Source: Okapia johnstoni
Lineage: Eukaryota; Chordata; Mammalia; Artiodactyla; Giraffidae
Direction of reading: 5' to 3'
Assembly: GCA_024291935.2 (NCBI GenBank)
Contig: CM044306.1
Span: forward strand, 22,217,501-22,281,500
Length of the DNA stretch: 64,000 nt
A model generated the notes under the pieces. The model worked only from the letters and a program-made list of their open reading frames with translations. It searched no databases and had not been told where the DNA came from. Position 1 is the stretch's first letter, and every line of letters begins with the position of its first letter. Below, in pieces: positions 34,201-39,521 of the stretch. A program made the position numbers and the translations under genes.

Positions 34201-36970
34201 GTGATCTCTTTGTTTTGGTTTGGTGTTCCAGGTAGTTGAACACCAAAGATGCAACCAAATTTGGGTACTGAAAAAGAAAGATTACGGCTGTAAAAACCTT
34301 TCTTAGCACTATTTATATTGTTTCTCAGATTGAGAGTCATTGGATATTTCTTCAAGGGTCTGAGAGTTCTGCAAGAATTTAAAATTTTTTGAGTTCTCTT
34401 TTGAATGTTTTGTTTTAATTAGTGATCTGAAACACCTTTCTTGTCAACTGAAAAGATGAAGCTTCTCCTTTTTCTCCACATCTTCACCAACCTTTATTTG
34501 TGGTCTTTTTGATGCTAGCCATTCTTCAGGTGTGAGGTGATATCACGTTGTGGTTTTGATCTGTTTTTCTCTGATGTTTAGCAGTGTTGAGCATCTTTTC
34601 ATGTGCATGTTAACCATCTGTATATCTTCTTTGGAAAAATGTCTCTTCAGGTCTTCTACTCATTTTTTAGTTGGGTTGTGTGCTCTGCTATTGAGTTGTT
34701 TGAGCTGTTTATATAATTTGGATATTAACTCTTTGTCAGTCATGTTATTTGCAAATATATTTTTTCCCATTCAGTAATTTTTTTTGTTTTGTTGATAGTT
34801 TCTTTTGCTGTTCAAAAGCTTTCAAGTTTAATCTGGTCCCATTTGTTCATTTTTGCTTTTGTTTCCTTTGCCTGAGCAGACAGATTAAAAAAAAAAAATT
34901 GCTATGACTTATGTCAAAGAATGTTCTGCCTATTTCTTCTAGGAGTTTTATGGTTTCTGGTTTTATATTTGGGTCTTTAATCCATTTTGAGTTTATTTTT
35001 GTATGTGATATGAGAAAATGTTCTGATTTTATTCTTTTACATGTAGCTGTCTGGTGTGGTTCTCCTATGTGGTTCAGTTTCTCTAGAAACTACCAGAGTG
35101 TACCCTCTAGAGGGTCTCCTGTAGATGTTTGGGACAGCAGCCACTGACTTCCCCTGAGTGAGGCATGAGGATCCCAGGATGTCTTAATTGTTCTTTATAC
35201 AGACTTTAAATTAGTCCCTTTGTTTTCATCCTTGAGCACCACACTCCAAAGTATTAGAGCCTACAGTACCTGAAGCTCTCCTGGGTTTCACAGTGTGAAT
35301 TGCTTCTGATCAGTATCAGGCACTTAGGATTCAGTTTCCTCTAATCTGTTAAAATGGTTACCACTCCTTCATCTTGTATTTTCTGACAGTTTGTTCACAC
35401 ATGTCTTATCTAGAGTTATTTCCTCTTCCATTTTCTTTTTAGTTGGGTTTTTGAAGGGGAGCCTTCATTTCGCTATAGATAACTAAATGTCAGATTTTTA
35501 GTATCTTAAGTTTATTTCCCCAAATTGGGCTCCCACTCCCTTATGGGACTCTGATAATTATTTTTCCTTTTGAAGGGGGATCTGTATATCACACAAATTT
35601 GAGAAACAATGGATTTGGATGTCTTACATTGGTAAATAGTGATCGAGCTGGTTCATCACCTCCTCTTCTCGCTCTTCATTTGCAGTGAATGCTAGGAAAG
35701 AAGATCTATCTGTTACTGTCTGAGGCTAAGTTAAATTCTTCAGGCAACTTGTTTCTAGCTTAGTCCTGAATGGTATACTCATAAGCTATGTCCATGAATT
35801 TCTAAGCATCTCCAGTGGGTAGGTGGTAGATGTCAACCATCACATGGATAAACTTGGTTTCCTGTTCTTCTATAAGTTGTTAAACAAACAATTGGAATAT
35901 AATTGCCATAGATGGAGGCTCCTGATTAGTTCTTATTATGTATTTCTTGTTTCAGAATAATTACTCTAGAGATTATTGAATGACAGTATGGATTCCTTCA
36001 CTAAAAGTTGTTGAAATTTGAGTGAAACCACCTGATCAAGTGGTTAGGAAGGAAGAAAACTCTTGCTGAGTATGGCACTGGGCTGGGCATTTCCAAGGGA
36101 AGAGAGCTATGAGCTGGAGAACCTGGGTCCTACCTGGTTTCTCTTCCTGTGGTATTTCTATTTTTTTGTCTGGGAGAGAAGTAGGCCTTAGGGTGATTTT
36201 TGTGTTCAACAGAAAGCTCTCATCAGAGGAGCTGGAGCGAAAAAGGCAAGAGATGATGGAAAACGCCAAGTGGCGGGAGGAAGAGAGGCTGAACGTCCTC
36301 AAGAGGCATGCCAAGGATGATGAGCGGGAGCAGAGGCTGGAGAAGCTAGACTCCCGGGATGGGAAGTTTATCCAGTGAGTGCATCTTTTCCCTGCCTAAC
36401 AGCTTTCATGGCAATGGTCCCAAGGAGGCAGTCAGAAAACTGGTTCATTCACTGTGTTCCCACTGTTTCTGTGTCTGTGCGGAGCTCAGCCCCCAGACAC
36501 CTTTGTTACTCTTCTCAACTTCTGGCCAAACAGTGGGATGTTTTTGATTTGAGGGGAGGAGAAATGAATTGGTATTTTACTGAATCTTCTTGGCCTTCTA
36601 AGAATTCATGGCTCAGGAAGCCTTTTTCAAGTGAGGCTTGGACTTAGTTTCTAGAACAGATAAATTTTCCCTTACAAATTTGTAAAAAATTGAGCTCCAG
36701 ATGGAGTTACTCAAAAGTTATCTATGTGGACTTAAAGAGAGCTTGTGTTTCTACAGCTGCTTAATGGCTAACAACATGTTTCTTCTAATTCTGCCAGGTA
36801 GTTGACCAGTTGACAAATGCTTTTTGCTTAACTTTCCCCTGTCTTCTCTTTCCAGCCGCATGAAGCTAGAGAGTGCATCTACCTCCTCTTTGGAAGATCG
36901 GGTGAAGCGGAATATTTACTCTCTCCAGAGAACCTCAGTAGCTCTGGAGAAGAACTTTATGAAAAGATGA
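16275..36970 (+). CDS. CWC25: CWC25 spliceosome-associated protein, 10 coding exons
   Basis: CWC25 (formerly CCDC49) is a nuclear splicing factor. In the yeast and human systems it joins the Prp2-remodelled spliceosome and promotes the first transesterification. Exons: 16275-16292, 19232-19404, 26777-27013, 29173-29242, 30054-30181, 30982-31045, 32118-32329, 32707-32805, 36213-36374, 36856-36970. They sum to 1278 nt, 425 codons plus TGA, which equals the human length as I recall it. An in-frame TGA at 16254-16256 lies just upstream of the ATG, which has A at -3 and G at +4, so the start is well fixed. Residues about 11-50 form the charged N-terminal helix typical of the family ([18 protein letters not shown]). 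A Lys/Glu run lies at about 172-195, an Arg/Ser region at about 258-300, and a charged coiled-coil-like C-terminus at 335-425. All introns are GT-AG. No break is seen. The identification is by recognition of the protein, not by a search. Confidence 0.97.
16826..17465 (-). mobile_element. BovB LINE 3' part, CWC25 intron 1
   Basis: Reverse copy starting TTGTTGTTCAGTCGCTCAGT; ends near GTCCGCAGTGATTATA. It contains a T-rich insertion at 17381-17416. Inactive. Confidence 0.9.
17381..17416 (-). mobile_element. Poly(A)-only retroinsertion candidate
   Basis: 36 bp of almost pure T with a few A and G, flanked by the exact 14-bp repeat GCAAGTGTCTTTTA at 17367-17380 and 17417-17430, inside the BovB. 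Confidence 0.75.
17725..17925 (+). repeat. MER20-like DNA transposon remnant
   Basis: TTTCTCAGCCTCAGCAGTAT, ATGTAGGATGTTTAGCAACA and GTGACAACCAAAAGTGTCTA match my memory of a hAT-Charlie element of the MER20 type. Family name moderate. Confidence 0.55.
18055..18300. repeat. Possible LTR remnant
   Basis: CCGAAGTTTTATTAAAGTAT and TAGACATCAGGAGGGGACAG resemble ruminant ERV LTR text. Non-coding. Confidence 0.4.
18330..18660. repeat. L2-like LINE remnant
   Basis: CCAACAGGATAAAACTCAGC, TCCAGCCATGCTGAATTATT and CAGAAAACCTTCCCTGG show L2-type text. Confidence 0.55.
18661..19231. other. CWC25 intron 1, 3' part, unassigned
   Basis: No repeat recognised. Ends with polypyrimidine tract and the exon 2 acceptor. 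Confidence 0.5.
19232..19404 (+). CDS. CWC25: CWC25 coding exon 2 (residues 7-64)
   Basis: Acceptor CCACAG ends at 19231 and donor GTAAGC starts at 19405. The exon encodes the conserved N-terminal Trp-containing helix and a Glu/Arg-rich helix ending in DVGAVK. The Lys64 codon is split 2+1 across the intron. Confidence 0.97.
19505..19710 (+). repeat. MIR SINE remnant
   Basis: TTTGGAGTCAGTCTGAACTG and GATCAGATGAGATGACATG lie in MIR order. Confidence 0.6.
19711..21274. other. CWC25 intron 2 part, mostly unassigned
   Basis: Contains a TG microsatellite (about 20190-20214). Otherwise AT-rich sequence that I cannot assign. Confidence 0.4.
21275..21412. repeat. MER5-like DNA transposon remnant
   Basis: AGCATTTCTCAACCCTTGTA and AGGGGTTGTCTGGGGCAAGG fit a decayed hAT element. 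Confidence 0.4.
21417..21546 (+). repeat. CHR-related SINE fragment
   Basis: TGGGAATTCCCTGGCTGCCC to AATCTCACAAGCCACTTGCA, then A-rich tail. Confidence 0.65.
21735..21966 (-). repeat. CHR-type SINE
   Basis: TTTATTTTTGGTTAGGTCTT, GTGGCTTCTCTTGTTGGGGA, ending at CCCCTGTATTGG. Confidence 0.75.
22137..23502 (-). repeat. CHR-type SINE split by BovB
   Basis: Body at 22137-22175 and 23200-23502. Outer duplication TAGTTGAGTCCTTTT / TAGTTGAGTTCTTTT at 22122-22136 and 23503-23517 (one mismatch). A BovB lies inside. Confidence 0.9.
22189..23186 (+). mobile_element. BovB LINE with long RT frame, nested
   Basis: Inner duplication TGTGCTGGGTCAT at 22176-22188 and 23187-23199. The RT frame runs to 22980 and keeps the YADD motif (RYADDTTL). 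It is broken by a 2-bp deletion near 22850 relative to the other copies; the remainder follows in another frame at 22817-23167. 5'-truncated and inactive. Confidence 0.95.
23751..23947 (+). repeat. CHR-type SINE with A tail
   Basis: CAGGGACTTCCACTGGTAGA to AAGACTCAGCACAGCCAATA and a poly(A). Confidence 0.8.
23950..24260. repeat. Possible L2 remnant
   Basis: TTCATGCTGATGACTCCCGC and GCCTGGCACACAGGAAGTAT have the L2 flavour. Weak. Confidence 0.4.
24325..24592 (-). repeat. CHR-type SINE
   Basis: TTATTTATTTTAAGATATGC to ACTGGACCACCAGGGAAGTC. Confidence 0.8.
24686..24840 (+). repeat. CHR-type SINE, internally deleted
   Basis: GGGACTTCCCTGGTGGTTCA to AGACCTGGCACAGCGAAATA. Confidence 0.75.
25110..26103 (+). 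mobile_element. BovB LINE, CWC25 intron 2, second copy
   Basis: RT-region text keeps RYADDTTL, but the frame meets a stop at 25480-25482 where the sister copy has TGG, and there are later small deletions. It ends CTGAACTGAACTG. Inactive. Same orientation and register as the copy at 22189. Confidence 0.93.
26563..26681 (-). repeat. CHR-type SINE fragment
   Basis: TTTTTTTTTCTTTAATGTTT to CCGCCAGGGAATTCCC. It ends 95 bp before CWC25 exon 3. Confidence 0.65.
26777..27013 (+). CDS. CWC25: CWC25 coding exon 3 (residues 64-143)
   Basis: Acceptor ACTAG ends at 26776 and donor GTACTG starts at 27014. Encodes the conserved [10 protein letters not shown] motif, NRDEYLLGR, and the loop that ends in DPLFIIR. 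This exon carries the part of the protein that is least lysine-rich. Confidence 0.97.
27475..28770 (-). repeat. Old L1 3' UTR, CWC25 intron 3
   Basis: Long antisense L1M-type 3' UTR (GTAAAATATGCATAACATAA, CAGTCAGCATAATGTCATCA, TTGTGGCTATGAACATTGG). Cut by a CHR fragment at 27950-28067. Confidence 0.7.
27950..28067 (-). repeat. CHR-type SINE fragment
   Basis: TTTGTTTTTTTTTTTTGTTT to CTAGGCCACCAGGAAAGTCC. Confidence 0.65.
28771..29172. other. CWC25 intron 3 end, unassigned
   Basis: No repeat recognised. The 3' end holds the exon 4 acceptor. Confidence 0.45.
29173..29242 (+). CDS. CWC25: CWC25 coding exon 4 (residues 143-166)
   Basis: 70-nt exon, acceptor TTTAG and donor GTAAGT. Encodes a Lys/Glu-rich helix ending in KMKKIKEL. 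Entry phase 2, exit phase 0. Confidence 0.95.
29580..29715 (-). repeat. L1 3'-end fragment
   Basis: T-rich run followed by GGAGTGTAGCGATTGTTGTG and ACTCAGCCTTACACACACAC, related to the L1 at 31131. Confidence 0.55.
29795..29900. repeat. MER5A-like remnant
   Basis: GGCAGTGGTTCTGAGGACTG and ATTCCCAGCCCCACCCACCA. Confidence 0.55.
30054..30181 (+). CDS. CWC25: CWC25 coding exon 5 (residues 167-209, poly-Lys)
   Basis: Acceptor TTCTAG ends at 30053 and donor GTGAGC starts at 30182. Begins [10 protein letters not shown], then a Lys/Glu run encoded by a long polypurine stretch, then [13 protein letters not shown] likely nuclear localisation and low-complexity region. Confidence 0.96.
30443..30585 (-). 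repeat. CHR-type SINE fragment
   Basis: TTTATTTTTGTTTTATTTAT to GCTGGACTGCCAGGGCAGTC. Confidence 0.7.
30982..31045 (+). CDS. CWC25: CWC25 coding exon 6 (residues 209-230)
   Basis: 64-nt exon, acceptor CTTAG and donor GTAAGG. Encodes [20 protein letters not shown] plus Q. The donor sits inside a short direct duplication (see findings). Confidence 0.95.
31131..31563 (-). mobile_element. L1 3'-end insertion, CWC25 intron 6
   Basis: 17-bp duplication GGATATAGAGCATTTTT / GGACATAGAGCATTTTT at 31114-31130 and 31564-31580 (one mismatch). Text GGAGTATAGCTGATATTATG and TTTCAGGCGTACAGCAGAAG. Confidence 0.85.
31740..31990. repeat. Old L1 remnant
   Basis: ATGCATACATTTTAAGTGTA and ACTTTTTGATAAATGTACAT. 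Weak. Confidence 0.45.
32118..32329 (+). CDS. CWC25: CWC25 coding exon 7 (residues 231-301, RS region)
   Basis: Acceptor ATACAG ends at 32117 and donor GTGAGT starts at 32330. Encodes an Arg/Ser-rich segment with repeated SRS, RRSRSP and RPS units, resembling RS domains of splicing proteins and likely phosphorylated (inference). Confidence 0.96.
32707..32805 (+). CDS. CWC25: CWC25 coding exon 8 (residues 301-334)
   Basis: 99-nt exon, acceptor TTACAG and donor GTGAGT. Encodes a basic, SP-containing segment ([10 protein letters not shown]) followed by the conserved [11 protein letters not shown]. Confidence 0.96.
32806..33300. other. CWC25 intron 8, unassigned
   Basis: No element recognised. 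Confidence 0.45.
33307..33412 (+). repeat. CHR-related SINE fragment with A tail
   Basis: ATTTCCCTAGTGGTCCAGTG to AGGAACTAAGATTTGGC and a run of 18 A. Confidence 0.7.
33413..34439. other. CWC25 intron 8, unassigned
   Basis: AT-rich, includes a T run at about 33889-33905. No element named. Confidence 0.4.
34440..35070 (-). repeat. L1 ORF2/3' region, decayed
   Basis: Antisense L1 text (TTCTCCACATCTTCACCAAC, TTGAGCATCTTTTCATGTGC, TTTGTTGATAGTTTCTTTTG). Confidence 0.75.
35071..36212. other. CWC25 intron 8 end, unassigned
   Basis: No element recognised; single-copy look. Confidence 0.4.
36213..36374 (+). CDS. CWC25: CWC25 coding exon 9 (residues 334-388)
   Basis: Acceptor CAACAG and donor GTGAGT at 36375. 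Encodes a highly charged helix: [19 protein letters not shown], then the [16 protein letters not shown] region. Typical of the conserved CWC25 C-terminal half. Confidence 0.97.
36856..36970 (+). CDS. CWC25: CWC25 last coding exon (residues 388-425)
   Basis: Acceptor TTCCAG ends at 36855. Encodes [20 protein letters not shown] and ends EKNFMKR followed by TGA at 36968-36970. The 3' UTR follows in the same exon. Confidence 0.97.
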
Positions 36971-38330
36971 AAGCCATCCCCTCTTTTGCTGGTTTTCCTG
37001 TAATTTCCAGGGGGGCTGCTGATCCCTTAAAAATTCTCTTTATAAGAGTTCAAATGGCTTCTTTCACAGATGTCAAACCACCACTGTTCAAAGTGACTTT
37101 CCTCCATGGATTCCAGAAACAGCTCAGTTTTTTTGAGAACCAGTGTGACTTGCTCTATGGGACCCTCGGTAACTTTTGCTGGGTGCAGAGTAGGTTTTTC
37201 AGTGGGTAGTCACTGGAACATCTAGGTGTGAGCACTCATTTTGCTCTGGAGGGAGCCTCCCTATGCCTCTTCCCTCCAACTATGTGAACAGACTTAACTC
37301 TACCACCTCAGAATAGACTGGACCTTTCAGAAACCTCTCTCCTCTGAATCACCCAGAAAGATTGTTCTTACCAAGGTGAATGAATACTTAACTTGATTTA
37401 GTAGATGATGTGACAGAATGATGTCATATTAGGGCAGAGCCAAGGCAGTGACAAAGAATCTGGAAGGGAAAACAATGCAAAAAAAAAACACCAAAAACCT
37501 AAATGAACTGTTGAACTATTTGGACTATCAAACTGTAAAATATAGTGTGTGTATATGTATAAATTATAATTTTTACATGCTTTTGGAAAAAAAGTTAGCT
37601 TTGTGAGAATATCTTGTTTGGTAAGTGACTTTACTATGTAATAGAACCTCATTGTATCTTGTTATCCAGTAACACAGTAAGGCAGGTCAGCTTTTCTTTC
37701 CTCTGCAAATCTGGCGAATTTTGGAGGGGCCCTGGGTTTACTGATAGGATCTAGGGTATCTGTCCTTTTTACACTGCTTATAGTCTCTGATGTGGGCAGT
37801 GCAGAAATGAAGTCAAATCATTTTAGGAGTCAGGACCAAACTATCAGTATGCACCCTGGCTCTTAAAAGAAAGTATAGTGGAAGCTGTTTATTTCATGCC
37901 TTCCCTTTTATCATGTAGTAATCTTATTACAAGTCTAGGTTTTCAGGAGTTGTTTGCTATTATTTTTTAGTCAGGTGTTAAAAAAAGAAAAAAATCAAAC
38001 TCATAGGATCAGTCTCCTGTTTTCACCCCTTTCCTGTTTCCTACCAGAAGCCCTCATTTGACTCTGGAATCCTAGGCACTCTTGATGCACACATTAGCTG
38101 GGCTAGTTCCTTGTTCTGCTAATTCCTAATTCTTAAACGAATTTGGATTTATATTTTTTGAGCACTTATGCTGCCAGACACTGTTATGCTTAAAACCCAG
38201 TCTTTCCCCAGAGAGAAAGTAGCATACACTTGTTATTCAATTTAACACCTTATCCTGCTTCCCTATACTAGGGTTAATTATGTCTTTTATTTTATTACTT
38301 GGTAATAAAAACTACATTTATTTTTGTAAC
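36971..38330 (+). other. CWC25: CWC25 3' untranslated region
   Basis: About 1.35 kb from the CWC25 stop to just past the AATAAA at 38304. It is AT-moderate, lacks obvious recent SINEs and has no coding potential I can support. The end is inferred from the poly(A) signal. Confidence 0.7.
38304..38309 (+). terminator. Candidate CWC25 poly(A) signal AATAAA
   Basis: Canonical AATAAA in an A/T-rich context, followed within 30 bp by TTTATTTTTGTAAC and GTGTAAAG, a plausible downstream U/GU element. It is the only canonical AATAAA that I noticed between the CWC25 stop and the PIP4K2B island. Confidence 0.65.
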
Positions 38331-38860
38331 TGTGTAAAGAGCCACCTGTGCTGAGTACCGAATTCCCATACAGAACAATGTTGATCCACGATTTGTGTCC
38401 AACATAAAACGGAGAGCCTTAGTTGGAGAGGAATTATGAAGAAAGCATGGGCAGTTTACTCAGAGATTTCATCGAGTGAGCCAGAGAGTAAGACGAGTAT
38501 AATTCCCTGCCGTATGATAGGTGTCTTAAGGTGCCGGCCTGCCCCTGAACTGGACGCTTTGGCGGGAGGCCGGCCGCCGGTGGGTGAGAGCGGGACCCAT
38601 TCATAAAACCCGAGGCTTCTGGCTGGCTCCTCTCATTGGCCCTGGGGGGAGAGGGCGTGTCCCGCGGGTGGAGCGCGCCCCCCGGTCCCAGGGGAGTGGG
38701 AAAGATCCACGCATGGGTGGAGCGAGGGGGCGTTTCTTGCTTTTCCCGGCAGGACTTCCTTTGGCCCTCGCTGTGCTGCTCCTCTCTCCCCCGGGGTGGG
38801 GATGGTACGTCCCACCCTCCTCGCATTCCCGCCCCTCTTCCCCTCCGGACCGGTGGTGCC

Positions 38861-38872
38861 GCCGCCATCTTG
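38861..38872 (-). promoter_or_regulatory. YY1-type motif (GCCGCCATCTTG)
   Basis: Reads CAAGATGGCGGC on the minus strand, a full YY1 consensus often found close to transcription starts in CpG islands. A CACGTCA (CRE/E-box-like) follows directly. Confidence 0.65.
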
Positions 38873-39155
38873 GCACGTCAGGTTGAGGAAAGACCCAAAC
38901 CCTAGCTTTGGGGGGCCCGGTCAGGGAGATGCTCCCGCAGTAGTCTGCGAGACCTACCCAGCCCTCCTCCCCTTCCGGCTAGGGCGCGGGGCTCTGAGGC
39001 GCACGGAAGCCGGCTTGGCTCCTGTCGGGCCCGGGGAGGAGGAGCAGGCTGGGCGGCCCGCTACCTCCCCGGGACGGGCGGTACCACCCAGGCAGGGAGG
39101 AAAGGGGCTGCGGCACAGCCCGGGGCGGGGTACAGTGCGGGCCGGCCGGCTCCCT

Positions 39156-39178
39156 GGGGCGGGGCGGGGCGGGGCGGG
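39156..39178 (+). promoter_or_regulatory. Tandem SP1/GC boxes with G4 potential
   Basis: Four successive GGGGC units followed by GGG, then GGGCGG shortly after. Perfect SP1/KLF sites in tandem. The G-runs also meet the usual pattern for a G-quadruplex. Confidence 0.75.
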
Positions 39179-39245
39179 AAGGGCGGAGCGTGGGGCGGAC
39201 GGAACCACCGGGGCGGGGTGGGGAGGTAACGGGACGGGCGCGACC

Positions 39246-39257
39246 ATGGCGCGGTGA
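39246..39257 (+). CDS. Minimal upstream ORF (Met-Ala-Arg-stop)
   Basis: ATGGCGCGGTGA preceded by GCGACC, so A at -3 and G at +4: an optimal Kozak context. It lies 105 nt upstream of the PIP4K2B ATG and in the same frame, ending in TGA. It acts as an uORF only if transcription starts upstream of 39246. Confidence 0.6.
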   Translation: MAR

Positions 39258-39338
39258 GGGAGCGGGGGGTGGGGATCGGTCCGGGGGAGGCCTGGGACCG
39301 CTGGCTCGTGCGCCGTCTCGGCCGCCCCCCCTTTCGTT

Positions 39339-39357
39339 GCCGCCGCCGCCGCCGCCC
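39339..39357 (+). repeat. GCC trinucleotide run in PIP4K2B leader
   Basis: About six to seven GCC units immediately before the start codon. GC-rich leader structure expected. Confidence 0.8.
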
Positions 39358-39362
39358 CGGGC

Positions 39363-39521
39363 ATGTCGTCCAACTGCACCAGCACCACGGCGGTGGCGGT
39401 GGCGCCACTCAGCGCCAGCAAGACCAAGACCAAGAAGAAGCATTTCGTGTGCCAGAAAGTGAAGCTATTCCGGGCCAGCGAGCCGATCCTCAGCGTCCTG
39501 ATGTGGGGGGTGAACCACACG
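39363..39521 (+). CDS. PIP4K2B: PIP4K2B coding exon 1 (residues 1-53)
   Basis: Starts [20 protein letters not shown], then a Lys/Thr run and the conserved [20 protein letters not shown]. Donor GTAACC at 39522, phase 0. Lies in the CpG island. The ATG has G at -3 and T at +4, a moderate context. Confidence 0.97.

Noticed and set aside
38434..39520. Long open frames on both strands of the CpG island (up to 188 codons)
   Set aside because: Very GC-rich DNA has few stop codons by chance. The predicted proteins are Pro/Arg/Gly low-complexity and match no family I know. The PIP4K2B exon explains the real coding part.
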